Positions 26,203-35,770 of a DNA stretch of 64,000 bases are shown one piece after another. The notes beneath the pieces were generated by a model. The model was not told the DNA's origin. It saw only the letters and a program-made list of their open reading frames with translations, and searched no databases. The position numbers and the translations under genes were made by a program. The stretch lies in NCBI GenBank assembly GCA_046342195.1, contig JBKDQE010000013.1:62001-126000 (forward strand), given 5' to 3'. Source of the stretch: CANHBY01 sp046342195 (GTDB lineage Bacteria > Pseudomonadota > Gammaproteobacteria > Burkholderiales > Burkholderiaceae_C). The number at the start of each line of letters is the position of its first letter. The first letter of the stretch is position 1.

Positions 26203-28275
26203 TTAACCGATGCAAGTTCGGTTCTTTCCTGTTCTTTTGGCTTCGTACAGAGCTTGGTCGGCTCGCTCCAAGGCTTCTTCGAGGCGCTCATTGAGCCGAT
26301 AGCTTGTCACACCTGCAGAGAATGTGACGAAAATCGGTTTTTCTTCGTGCATAAACAAGCCACCCGTGAGCGAGCGTTGAAGACGCGTCAAAATCTGCTG
26401 GGCTTCATCCTGAAGAGTGCGGGGCAATAGAACAACAAACTCTTCACCCCCATAACGGGCCACCGTGTCGGTCGGCCTGAGGGTTTTACTGACGACTTCT
26501 GCCAAGGCTTTGAGCGCCTCATCACCGGCACCATGGCCTAATTCATCGTTCAGGCGCTTGAAGTTGTCAATGTCGAGCAGCCCAATGCACAATACTCCCC
26601 CTTCACGTGCCAACCTGGATCGCTCGATATCAAAAGTCGCGATCAATCCGCGGCGATTGGCGATTTGTGTGAGCTGGTCGGTGGAGACCTCCTGAGCCAA
26701 TCGGCGTAATTCGCTTTCCAGTTCAAGCACGCGATTGTTCAATTCGTTGGCTTTGGCATGTTCATTGTTCAAGCGGTTTTGCGTTTGTTGCACCAAAAAC
26801 TGAACAGCCCGGCTTTCTTCAACCATTTCACGCACCACACCGGCAAGGCTCTCCAGCGAGTCGGCCTTGTCAATGACGTCTGCGTAGCGGCCTACACTTT
26901 CATGAAAACGGCCAGTATGCGCACCCAAATCACTGAGCTCAGCCAACATTTGATTGATCAGTACTTTCAGTGAATCACGGGCTTTTTCACGTTCTTCGCG
27001 AATGCGATGTTGGTGTCCTCGTGTGTGATGCAACAATTCGGTCACTGCTTTCACGCCGCGAGCAGTGAGCCCGTTGTTGAGTAAGTCGTGCATGGCGTCA
27101 CATTGACCTTGAACCCAACTGTTGTTTTCAGTCAGGTCGGTCAAACTCACGGTGAGTTCATTGCACAAAGCACCGAGTTGATTGACGAGATGATGGCGGT
27201 GTTGAATGATGCGGTTGGCTTGGCCGCATAAAGCTGATATTTCATCCGCCAAATCATGTGAAATGCCCTCGCGCTGTATTCTGCGGGTTGCATTGTGGAT
27301 AGCTTCGGCCAGGCGCTGACTATTGACTTCCGAAGCAGGCAAGGCTTCCTCGACTGAATTGCCTAAAGCTCCGACTGCCAGCTTCCATGAGGGGATAAAA
27401 TCATCCGGTTCGTCAGGGGCTGAAAGAACCTGCTTGAGAACATCAATGTCATTTCCGACATTGATGTTGGAAGGGGCCGGTGCCAAAGGTGCACCCACTG
27501 AGGTAAGGCAGGCTGATTCCTCGTTGACCTCTGAGGTGTCGTCAGGTTTGTCTGTTTCCCAGTTGCCCAGAAGTTGTTGCAGCCGTTGTTGAAGGCGGCC
27601 GGCATCATGTCGGTTTGCAGAAAGTAATCGTTGCAGGCTTTCTTTTTTGCGTGCAGCTGTCCATTGTTTACTTCCGCGATCCAGGCCGCGCAGCATTCGA
27701 TCCATCAGATGAGCCCAGAGGTTTGCCCCGTCATCTGGGGCAGAGATCAGCCGATCAGCCAATTCCCAACGCCCCTGAGACATCGCCTTGGCTATATCGC
27801 TTGCTGTCGAAGTTTTGTGTCCTGGAAAAGCCCGGGCTGACAGCTTTTCAATCAATTTTTGGGCACGATCTGACAGCACACTACTTGTGTTAGTGTGCGC
27901 TTCTTGCTGGTAAGCGCGTGCATAGTTGTCTGGGGTTGGCTCAATTTTCTCGCTTGCAAGCCGGCGCAAGGCTGCCTTGGCCAGCCGTGAACTCTCGGGC
28001 TCGGTGTCTGATTTGGTGTGAGGAGTTGAAGGGTGCTGGGCGGGGGTGACAGGTTTTGCTTTGTTTGTTGAGGAGGGGTCAGAAACTCCCCGTCGCGGCG
28101 GGGGGCGATGCCCAAGAGGCTGAGCAAGACCAGTTTTGTTGGGCGGCAATACGAGAGATCGCTCAGCATGACGGGGCCGAGTTTTGCTGGTTGAGGCTGA
28201 AGATGATGAAGCCGTTCCGGAAGCCACCTCTGGATGGGTCGTTGCGCTTACTGTGGGATCGCGCTTAGTAGCCAT
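26203..28275 (-). CDS. Diguanylate cyclase with long N-terminal region
   Basis: 690 residues. Residues 1-110 are a low-complexity Ser/Pro/Thr/basic stretch, probably unstructured. The middle (~110-500) is helical with coiled-coil character and no recognisable sensor domain. The C-terminal GGDEF domain has an intact active site GGEEF at 609-613 and the RxxD inhibitory site (RPTD) exactly five residues before it, so c-di-GMP synthesis with product inhibition is expected. No membrane segment is seen, so it should be cytosolic. It ends a minus-strand cluster with the REC-GGDEF-EAL gene. Confidence 0.9.
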   Translation of the reverse strand: MATKRDPTVSATTHPEVASGTASSSSASTSKTRPRHAERSLVLPPNKTGLAQPLGHRPPPRRGVSDPSSTNKAKPVTPAQHPSTPHTKSDTEPESSRLAKAALRRLASEKIEPTPDNYARAYQQEAHTNTSSVLSDRAQKLIEKLSARAFPGHKTSTASDIAKAMSQGRWELADRLISAPDDGANLWAHLMDRMLRGLDRGSKQWTAARKKESLQRLLSANRHDAGRLQQRLQQLLGNWETDKPDDTSEVNEESACLTSVGAPLAPAPSNINVGNDIDVLKQVLSAPDEPDDFIPSWKLAVGALGNSVEEALPASEVNSQRLAEAIHNATRRIQREGISHDLADEISALCGQANRIIQHRHHLVNQLGALCNELTVSLTDLTENNSWVQGQCDAMHDLLNNGLTARGVKAVTELLHHTRGHQHRIREEREKARDSLKVLINQMLAELSDLGAHTGRFHESVGRYADVIDKADSLESLAGVVREMVEESRAVQFLVQQTQNRLNNEHAKANELNNRVLELESELRRLAQEVSTDQLTQIANRRGLIATFDIERSRLAREGGVLCIGLLDIDNFKRLNDELGHGAGDEALKALAEVVSKTLRPTDTVARYGGEEFVVLLPRTLQDEAQQILTRLQRSLTGGLFMHEEKPIFVTFSAGVTSYRLNERLEEALERADQALYEAKRTGKNRTCIG

Positions 28276-28303
28276 GGATGAACCCCTCTTGATCGAGATA
28301 ATA

Positions 28304-30550
28304 TCAGGTTATCAGACGGGAGCCGGCCACCGTACAAGATGTGCCGACTTTGTCGGTATCTTCGCCGGCAACACCGATCCAAGGTGCTTTTTGAGGAAGC
28401 ACGGTTTGCTTCAGCCAGCGCTCAATCTCATTTGGAGGCTGTGGACGGCTGAATAAAAAACCTTGCATAATGATGCAGCCAAGCCGGTTAAGAGCTTCCA
28501 TTTGGCGCAGGTTTTCCACCCCCTCAGCCACAACTTGCAACCCCAGAGAACGTGCTACGGCAATAATGGCAGTGACCACTGCAGCACTTTGCGGTGTCAA
28601 GCCGAGGTCACGCACAAAACTGCGGTCAATTTTGACCTCGCTAATGGGCAAAGAGGTCAAATAGGCCAATGAGGAATAACCCGTTCCGAAATCGTCAATC
28701 GAAATAGCAACACCCACTTCATTCAGCTTATGGAGGGTGGGGATGACATTTTGCAGATCCCGCATCAGGCTGGTTTCGGTGATCTCAAGTTCAATCGCAT
28801 GATGTGGGACACCGTAGCTTGTGACAGCCTCACCGATGATCTCGACAAGGTCTGGCCGCTCGAACATCCGATTGGGGAGATTGACTGCAATTGAGGCTGA
28901 AAAACCAAAACTATCTTGCCAAATGCGAGCCTGACGGGCCGACTCTCGCAAGGCCCACTCACTCATGGGAACAATCAGGCCCGTTTCCTCGGCCAGAGGA
29001 ATAAACTCAATGGGGGGAATCAATAAATTTCCCCTTTGCCAGCGCATCAAGGCCTCAGCCCCCACCATCCGTGCTGAACGCACGTCGAGCTTGGGTTGAT
29101 AGTGCAAGACAAGTTCATTGCGCTCAATGGCTTTATGCAGAGCGCTTTCCATCTCTAGTTTTTCCCGTCCTTTGCCGCCCAGCGCTGGTCTGTAAACTGA
29201 AGCTGCATTGCGCCCTTGGGCCTTCACTGCGTACATGGCAACGTCTGAGTTACGCATCAGATCTGCAACTGTGAGGCCATCACGTGGAAATAAAGCAATT
29301 CCAACGCTGGACGTGACGAAGCATTCCTGTCCGCCCACCAAAATAGGCTCTCGCATGACATCCAGAATGCGAATCGCGACACGTTCGGCGTCACGCTCAT
29401 CGGTGACTTCAGGCAAGAGAGCCACGAATTCATCTCCTCCTAATCGCCCCACGGCTTCGAGCATGCGATGCGACCGGGTACCTACACTCTCTAAAGAGCT
29501 CTCTACGACCTGATCTGAGTGGCGGACACAGGATCTTAATCGTCGCGATACCTCCACTAACAGTTCATCGCCGGCAGAGTGGCCTAAAGTGTCGTTGATG
29601 ACTTTGAAGCGGTCCAGATCAATGAGCAGAAGCCCGACTTGGTGATTTAATCGGCGCGCATGTTCAAGGGCTTTCTCTACACGCCAGATCAATTGACGTC
29701 GGTTTGGCAGTCCCGTCAGTGCATCAAAGTTGGCCAGGTGCCGAATTTTGTCTTCAGCCATTCGTCGGTCAGTGACGTCCTGGATAATGCCCGTATAACC
29801 GTTCAAATTGCCGTGTTCGCTGAAAGATGGTTCAGCCTCAATGTGAATAATTCTCTGCAGACGACCTTCCGCCAAGCTCAAAGTGATATCGGTGGTCAAG
29901 ACGCTCGTATGGTAGAGAACATCATGCAAAACGGCCAAAAAAGCTTGGCGGCTTTCTGGGTTCAAGAGGCGCAACAAACCCATGAAAGAAAGGCGATAAG
30001 AGTGACCAAAACCAAATACCCGGAGAGCCTCTTCGGATAACATGAGTCCGATATCAGGCTTCCAATCAAAACTTCCGATGCGTGCCAAATCATGGGCCCG
30101 GGCTAACTTGGCTTTACTGCTCTCGAGCTCAATGCGGGTTTTACTTGCACGCAGCAAGTGTCGGAGCCTTCCTGCCAAAAGGCTCCATTGGTGAGACTTG
30201 ACGAAAAAGTCAGTGGCACCACTTTCATAGGCCCGGCTGATGGAGGCTTCATCGTCCAATCCGGTGAGCATCAAGACTGGTAGATTTTCGAAGGTAGGTA
30301 ACTCCCTGAGCTCCTGACAGATTTCAAACCCATCGAGCCCAGGCATCAGTGCATCAAGTACCACGACATCAGGCGTCCAATCCATCAGAATCTGTAGCGC
30401 TTTTTGACCACAAGCTGCTTCGGTAATCTCGAACCCACGCTCCTTGAGGGCGACAGAAGTCAGGAGTAAATTAACCTCGTCATCATCCACCAAAAGCACT
30501 TTTGGTTTCATAGAGTGGGCGGCTCCAACGATGGGGTTGTCTGGGATCAT
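28304..30550 (-). CDS. Response regulator with GGDEF and EAL domains
   Basis: 748 residues: REC domain (~15-135; phospho-acceptor in VVVLDALMPGLDG, conserved K in FFVKS), a PAS-like segment, GGDEF, and EAL. The GGDEF motif is intact but the RxxD site is not (RMLE in its place), and about 20 extra residues stand before GGDEF. The EAL part has EALMRW, NLPNR, LEITETSL, DDFGTGYSSL, KIDRSF and AEGVEN, so phosphodiesterase activity is likely. Its ATG overlaps the stop of the upstream hybrid kinase pseudogene (ATGA), so it was probably that kinase's partner. Confidence 0.92.
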   Translation of the reverse strand: MIPDNPIVGAAHSMKPKVLLVDDDEVNLLLTSVALKERGFEITEAACGQKALQILMDWTPDVVVLDALMPGLDGFEICQELRELPTFENLPVLMLTGLDDEASISRAYESGATDFFVKSHQWSLLAGRLRHLLRASKTRIELESSKAKLARAHDLARIGSFDWKPDIGLMLSEEALRVFGFGHSYRLSFMGLLRLLNPESRQAFLAVLHDVLYHTSVLTTDITLSLAEGRLQRIIHIEAEPSFSEHGNLNGYTGIIQDVTDRRMAEDKIRHLANFDALTGLPNRRQLIWRVEKALEHARRLNHQVGLLLIDLDRFKVINDTLGHSAGDELLVEVSRRLRSCVRHSDQVVESSLESVGTRSHRMLEAVGRLGGDEFVALLPEVTDERDAERVAIRILDVMREPILVGGQECFVTSSVGIALFPRDGLTVADLMRNSDVAMYAVKAQGRNAASVYRPALGGKGREKLEMESALHKAIERNELVLHYQPKLDVRSARMVGAEALMRWQRGNLLIPPIEFIPLAEETGLIVPMSEWALRESARQARIWQDSFGFSASIAVNLPNRMFERPDLVEIIGEAVTSYGVPHHAIELEITETSLMRDLQNVIPTLHKLNEVGVAISIDDFGTGYSSLAYLTSLPISEVKIDRSFVRDLGLTPQSAAVVTAIIAVARSLGLQVVAEGVENLRQMEALNRLGCIIMQGFLFSRPQPPNEIERWLKQTVLPQKAPWIGVAGEDTDKVGTSCTVAGSRLIT

Positions 30551-32227
30551 GTTCCGGAATCCAGCAAATTTTTGAGCGCTTGGGATACCAAGGAGATTTC
30601 ATGGCACAAATCAAATACTCGTTGATCCAAGTGGTCGGGTGCTTCAAGACGAGTCCAAGCTTCCAGATCGGCACAATCTTTGGAAAGTTTAGTGGCGCCA
30701 ATGCTGGCCGATGATGATTTGAAGGTGTGTGCCACATGCCGAACACCTGCCAAATCTCGGTTCTGCCGTGCCTGATCAAGTTGAGGCACCAACCTGTCGA
30801 CTGATTGAAGGAAAGCGGCAATTACTCGCTCTATCAAGCGGTTCTCACCCCGGGGATCCAATTCGCGCAAACGATCCATGGCATGCAGATCCAGCAGGGA
30901 GTCTTTGGAAGCATCGGATGCAGGCGTCGAATTTGCATCAATGGTTTGATTGGGAAACGCCGAGGAATCATGGTTTGGGGGGAGATGTTTTGACAGCATA
31001 TGCACCAACTGGCTTTGCCGAAAAGGTTTGGAGAGATAACCATTGAATCCTATGGAGAGAACCGTTCTTCATTGCCTACGAGGGCGTTGGCTGTGACGGC
31101 CACCACAGGCACGTTATGGGGCGTGATGAATCAGACCTTGGGTCGCTTCGGTTTCGAAACCGACGTAGCGCCTCAATACCATCCATACTTGGCATCATGA
31201 TATCCATCAAAATCAAGTCAAACTGAGTCTTGCACAGGCCTCTCAACCCCTCTAAGGCACTTGCTGCCACAAACACTTCGAGTTGGTGTTGCCTCAACAT
31301 TTGGCTGATAATTTCCTGATTGACCACATTGTCTTCCACTACCAGAACTCGACCTCATACGCCGAGCAAGGCCAGATGGGTCTCTGGCGTTGTAGTCAGT
31401 ACCCTTTGGCTGACTTGCAAAAGTTCAGATTTGCGTACGGGTTTGGCCAGTAAACCATGAAAGCCCGCCGAAAACGCATCGCGAACATTGTCAGATGATG
31501 ATCCGGCCATCAGTAGCACAAGCTTTGTATTTCGACACAGACCTTTCGCGTTTAATTGCTGAACCCACTCGATACCATTCAATTTTGGCAGATTAAAATC
31601 AATGAATGCGATGTCAAAATCAACCTGTTCTTTCTTTGCTTGCGACAACACTTCCATTGCTTGCTCATCTTCTTGAACAGCCACACATTGAAAGCCCTCT
31701 TGTTCAAGCAATCCGATCAAAACTTGCCGGGTTGTTGTGTGGCGTTCCGCAAGAAGCACCCTTGCAGATTGATAGGGTTTGCTTGCTACCGGGTTATTCA
31801 AGCCGCGAAAACTCATTGACGGAGCATCTTTCATTGACGGAGCATTTTTAAAAGGAAGTTTGACTGTAAACACTGAGCCCGCCCCCAAGGTACTCATGAC
31901 ATCAACCGATCCGCCCATGAGTTGAGCAAGGCAAGCTGCCGTAGTCAGCCCCAGGCCAACCCCGCCATGTTGCCTTGACAAACCACCACTGCCTTGCTTG
32001 AAAGCTTGGAACAAGCCAAGCAGTATGGATGGCTCAATGCCAATTCCTGTGTCTGTGACACTCAACTCAAGTAAACAGCCTCCAATGTTTCCTCCTAAAG
32101 GGTACGCTCGAATATCAATGATCACTTCACCGGAATTTGTGAATTTGATGGCATTACCCACGAATTTAGACAGAATCTGGCGAAAACGTCGGGTATCACC
32201 GCGAACACTCTGAGGAACACCTTCAGA
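30547..32227 (-). pseudogene. Decayed hybrid histidine kinase (HATPase-REC-REC-Hpt)
   Basis: Remains of a large hybrid sensor kinase. The frame opens at 32227 without a start, inside the last codons of the heptosyltransferase gene, at about VPQSVRGDTRRF of the ATPase domain; the sensor and HisKA parts are missing. N box (NAIKF), G1 (DTGIGIEP) and G2 (GGVGLGLT) remain. REC1 has lost its acidic pocket (AERH). A TGA at 31355-31357 interrupts the REC1-REC2 linker in an otherwise continuous frame. REC2 (VVEDN, LILMDIMMPSMDG) is broken by frameshifts near 31115-31150 and 31045-31070. The Hpt domain (HTFKSSSASIGA) is intact and reads to the stop at 30547. Confidence 0.88.
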
Positions 32228-33218
32228 TCAAACCTTCAACTAAATTCGGGACACCGCCTTGGGCGATATGACCTTGCTCTTGCACCAGCAGCATGACCTC
32301 ATCCAAGGTCGGGGTTTGTCCCTTGCCCCCAATGCTGCGCACCCATGATGGGCCCGTGATGCCGGCCAAGCCTGGTTCATGGTCACAGTAAATGCCGAGC
32401 GTGGGGCGACCTAAGGCAGCAGCAAGATGGGAAAATCCTGTGTCCAGCCCGATCACCACATGCGCTCGTGTTAATAAACTGGCAGCTTGAGCCACCGAAA
32501 GAAAAGGCGGAACCAGCCCTGAGCAATGGGCCGCAATGTCTTGGGCCATGGCTTCTTCGGTGCGCGACCCCCAGAGGATCACAGGCACCCATCCTTGGGC
32601 ACGGAGCCAGCGGCCCACGGCATACCAATGAGGGATTGGCCAGAACTTCTCTGGCCGGCTTGCACAAGGGATCAAAACAGCATAGGGCAGGTGCGGCGAA
32701 TTCCAGCCAGATTGAATCGGAGATACCAGACCAAAATCAGGGTCGGTTGAGGGTAGCTCATAACCCAAATGATGCGCAGCCAATTGACGGCAACGACGCA
32801 CAGCGGGCAAATTTCGGGGCACCGCCGCGTGGTCTTGATAAAACAAAGCGGCGAGCGGTTCGCGCAGGCTATGCCGGTCATAGCCTAACAGCGGCCCACG
32901 GGCTTGAGCACCCCACGAAGCACTTTTGATCAAGCCCTGTAGATCAATCACTTTGTCGTAGGATTGAGCGCGTAATTCGTGCCGAAATTGTGCCATGGCC
33001 TGCCAAGTTTTCCGCTGAAGCCAATGGTGCCGCCACATGCGCCACCGTAAAACATGCACCCGACAAATACCGGGATGCATGCATGGAATAGCTGCGAAAG
33101 CTGCTTCGACCATCCAATCAATCACGGCTGTCGGGAAGTGTTGAACAATGTCTGACACCACCGGCAAGGCATGCACCACGTCACCCATGGAGGAGGTCTT
33201 GACAATCAAAATGCGCAT
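32223..33218 (-). CDS. waaC: Lipopolysaccharide heptosyltransferase I
   Basis: 331-residue GT9 glycosyltransferase that adds the first heptose to Kdo of the LPS core. N-terminus MRILIVKTSSMGDVVHALPVV and the acceptor/donor segments (ASRPEKFWPIPHWYAVG, GLDTGFSHLAAALGRPTLGIY) are typical of WaaC. The frame extends to 33296, but ATG at 33218 gives the family N-terminus. It follows the DUF4254 gene closely, so the two are likely co-transcribed. Its 3' end abuts the truncated kinase, so its last residues may have been altered by that deletion. Confidence 0.93.
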   Translation of the reverse strand: MRILIVKTSSMGDVVHALPVVSDIVQHFPTAVIDWMVEAAFAAIPCMHPGICRVHVLRWRMWRHHWLQRKTWQAMAQFRHELRAQSYDKVIDLQGLIKSASWGAQARGPLLGYDRHSLREPLAALFYQDHAAVPRNLPAVRRCRQLAAHHLGYELPSTDPDFGLVSPIQSGWNSPHLPYAVLIPCASRPEKFWPIPHWYAVGRWLRAQGWVPVILWGSRTEEAMAQDIAAHCSGLVPPFLSVAQAASLLTRAHVVIGLDTGFSHLAAALGRPTLGIYCDHEPGLAGITGPSWVRSIGGKGQTPTLDEVMLLVQEQGHIAQGGVPNLVEGLI

Positions 33219-33256
33219 AAATTGGTAAAAACGTGTGACGGATCTATCAAAGCGAT

Positions 33257-33943
33257 TCAACGCGATTTTTGCTCTGCCACCAACACTGGATTCCAACGAG
33301 GGTCGTTGTACATTTTGAACTGGCGGTAGATCTTGAAATAGGCCTTTCCAGAACGAGCCTCTGTGAGCAAATTATCGAGGCACTGAGCCAAGTCTTGGCG
33401 TTGCTGCGATAGCTTGTCTAACTTGACTTGACTCGATTGAATATGAGCCTGCTCGACATCTGTCCGCTGGGTTTGCGCTCGCATGGCAAAAATTTTCAAA
33501 GCCAAGATCGAAAGTCGGTCAATCATGCTGCCGATCGTTTCACTGTGCAGTCGAGCCCCGGCTGGTACCCACACCATCGGAGCATAGGAACGGGCAGATT
33601 CTTCATTGACCCACCCCAGCATGACCAACAGCAATTCGTCAACGCGTTCCGTGGCGTCGTTTCGTGCCTGGTTGAATCGATCAATCGCACGCTTGTTAGC
33701 CGCAATTTCCTCGGCACCCACTGTTGTGCGCCTGGCCAGATCTTCCTCATTCCAAAGCTGGTGGTTGTTTTGATGATTGGCCTGAATCCAGTACCAGATG
33801 CTGCCTACTGAAAAATGTGGGGCCTGTGGATCCGTTTGACCAGACAAAATTTCGTCGTGAAATTTCATCACAGCGTCACCCGTTACAGGGCTTTTGGTAT
33901 CCAGGGCCCCTGAAGCACCTTGATTTACCTGCAAATTATTCAT
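33257..33943 (-). CDS. DUF4254 domain protein
   Basis: 228-residue helical, soluble protein of the DUF4254 family: SIWYWIQANHQNNHQLWNEEDLARR, then NKRAIDRFNQARNDATERVDELLL and ETIGSMIDRLSILALKIFAM. The family commonly sits among LPS or glycan glycosyltransferase genes; its biochemical role is not known to me. Here it precedes waaC with a 38-base gap, which supports an envelope-sugar role. The upstream 130 bases are AT-rich with a 21-base palindrome. Confidence 0.85.
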   Translation of the reverse strand: MNNLQVNQGASGALDTKSPVTGDAVMKFHDEILSGQTDPQAPHFSVGSIWYWIQANHQNNHQLWNEEDLARRTTVGAEEIAANKRAIDRFNQARNDATERVDELLLVMLGWVNEESARSYAPMVWVPAGARLHSETIGSMIDRLSILALKIFAMRAQTQRTDVEQAHIQSSQVKLDKLSQQRQDLAQCLDNLLTEARSGKAYFKIYRQFKMYNDPRWNPVLVAEQKSR

Positions 33944-33969
33944 TTTTTTCTATTCGTTTCTATCTTGGT

Positions 33970-34025
33970 ATTTTTTAGAGAAATGATGGTGCTGTCAAAT
34001 ATAAAATTGAAAACAATTTTCAATT
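33970..34025 (-). promoter_or_regulatory. Candidate promoter and operator of the DUF4254-waaC pair
   Basis: On the minus strand a perfect -35 TTGACA (33998-33993) is followed at 17 bases by a poor -10 (AAAAAT). Just upstream is a perfect inverted repeat, AATTGAAAA-3-TTTTCAATT, at 34005-34025, a possible regulator site. The downstream ATG is at 33943. Confidence 0.4.
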
Positions 34026-34074
34026 AATTTTTCCAAATAAACATCGATACCGTAATAATTTTTTCAGATTTTTA

Positions 34075-35139
34075 TTATTTTTGAGCAATTCTATTTAACA
34101 ACATTGCATCTCCGTAACTGAAAAATCGGTACCTTTTGGTGATTGCTTCCTGGTAAATTGATTGAATGCGCGAGTAACCTGCAAAGGCACAGACCAGCAT
34201 CATGAGCGTGCTTTTAGGTAAATGGAAATTGGTGATTAATGTATCAATGACTTTAAAATCAAAACCCGGTGTAATAAAAATATTGGTTTCCCCTGAGGTG
34301 GCTTTGATTTCACTGCATTGAGCCGCTGATTCCAACGCTCGTAATGTCGTTGTGCCGGCAGCAATAACACGTGAACCACGTGCTTTGGCTTCGTGGATTG
34401 CCTTCGCGGTACTTTCTGGAATATCAAACCATTCAGAGTGCATTCGGTGATCCGCCAGATTTTGGGTTCGCACGGGCTGAAAGGTTCCGGCGCCAACATG
34501 GAGGGTGATGTGCGCCTTGAGAATTCCGCGTTGGCTGAGAGCCGTCAGTACCGCTTCATCAAAATGCAATGAGGCGGTAGGCGCTGCCACTGCTCCAGGT
34601 TTGGCGGCAAAAACAGTTTGATAGCGACAATCATCTTCTGACGTGTCCAGATGCGTGATATAGGGCGGCAGTGGTACATGACCATGAGTGGAAAGCAGTG
34701 TGAGAGGGTCTGCTGGTAATTTCAGATGAAATAAAGCATTGTCGGGGCCGCAGCGGCCCAATACTTCAGCTTCAAATGTATTTTGCTGATCATCGCCCAA
34801 GGTCAAGCGAGATCCTGTTGCAGGGCTTTTGCTGGCCCGCACATGAGCCCATACCTCATGGGTGCCAGGTACAATACGCTCAACGAGAATCTCCAATGCG
34901 CCTCCACTGGCTTTGTGGCCATACAGCCGGGCCTTGATCACTTGTGTATCGTTCAAAACCAGAAGGTCACCCGGCTGAAGCAATGAGGGCAATTCTTTGA
35001 AAATATGGTGTGTGGGCGGTCGCTGGGTGCCATTGAAAAGCCTTGAAGAACTGCGCTGCTTTGCCGGGTATTGAGCAATCAACTCGGTGGGTAAATCAAA
35101 ATCGAAATCATCAAGAGTATATTGATCTGGCTTTTTCAT
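34075..35139 (-). CDS. queA: S-adenosylmethionine:tRNA ribosyltransferase-isomerase
   Basis: 354-residue QueA, which transfers the ribosyl group of SAM onto 7-aminomethyl-7-deazaguanine in tRNA to make epoxyqueuosine. Family segments seen are FDFDLPTELIAQYPAK, LLVLNDTQVIKARL, GHVPLPPYI, TASLHFDEAVL, LHVGAGTFQPVR, and NFHLPKSTLMMLVCAF near the C-terminus. Complete and of normal length. No tgt gene is adjacent. Confidence 0.96.
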   Translation of the reverse strand: MKKPDQYTLDDFDFDLPTELIAQYPAKQRSSSRLFNGTQRPPTHHIFKELPSLLQPGDLLVLNDTQVIKARLYGHKASGGALEILVERIVPGTHEVWAHVRASKSPATGSRLTLGDDQQNTFEAEVLGRCGPDNALFHLKLPADPLTLLSTHGHVPLPPYITHLDTSEDDCRYQTVFAAKPGAVAAPTASLHFDEAVLTALSQRGILKAHITLHVGAGTFQPVRTQNLADHRMHSEWFDIPESTAKAIHEAKARGSRVIAAGTTTLRALESAAQCSEIKATSGETNIFITPGFDFKVIDTLITNFHLPKSTLMMLVCAFAGYSRIQSIYQEAITKRYRFFSYGDAMLLNRIAQK

Positions 35140-35279
35140 GGAAGGTGAAGGGGGCGTATTGCGCCCACATTGTCCAGAGGTTCCTTAATTTACGTGGCAA
35201 AATTTTGATTCATCATCAGTCGATACTCTCATATGGCGAGCAGCGACATTTTCATTTTGAACACTGATTGGATACCATC

Positions 35280-35768
35280 ATGCCTAGTTTTGACGCAGTT
35301 CTGGAGCCAAATTTGGTTGAAGTTCGTCATGCAATTGATCAAGCATCAAAAGAAATCGGCAATCGTTTTGACTTTAAAGGGTCGGCGGCCCGGATTGAGC
35401 TCAAAGAGAAAGAAATTACCTTGTTCGCCGACAATGATTTTCAAATCAGCCAAGTCACTGACATTTTGCTGGCTAAACTGACCAAACGTGGAGTAGACAC
35501 TCGATTTTTGGATCGTAGCACCAAAATTGAAAAAATTGGGGGCGACAAAGTAAAGCAAGTTCTGACGGTCAAAAATGGAATTGATTCTGAAACCGGAAAA
35601 AAAATCCAAGCACTCCTCAAGCAAAGCAAACTCAAGGTTCAAGGGGCAATTCAAGGGGATATCGTTCGTGTCACGGGCGGCAAGAGAGATGACCTCCAGG
35701 CAGCCATGGCCCAAATTCGCCAAAATATCACGGAATCTCCCTTATCGTTCAACAACTTCCGGGATTGA
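35280..35768 (+). CDS. yajQ: YajQ-family nucleotide-binding protein
   Basis: 162-residue YajQ/UPF0234 protein, starting MPSFDAVLEPNLVEV from ATG 35280 (an in-frame ATG four codons earlier is less typical). Conserved are EIGNRFDFKGS, VKNGIDSETGKKIQ and VRVTGGKRDDLQ. Members bind nucleotides, and some have been reported as c-di-GMP receptors. It is followed after two bases by the protease gene on the same strand. Confidence 0.94.
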   Translation: MPSFDAVLEPNLVEVRHAIDQASKEIGNRFDFKGSAARIELKEKEITLFADNDFQISQVTDILLAKLTKRGVDTRFLDRSTKIEKIGGDKVKQVLTVKNGIDSETGKKIQALLKQSKLKVQGAIQGDIVRVTGGKRDDLQAAMAQIRQNITESPLSFNNFRD

Positions 35769-35770
35769 TC

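Noticed and set aside
31355..32161. The 268-codon HATPase-REC frame as a stand-alone gene
   Set aside because: Its ATG lies inside the N box of the ATPase domain and the same frame continues beyond the stop, so it is a fragment of the kinase pseudogene.
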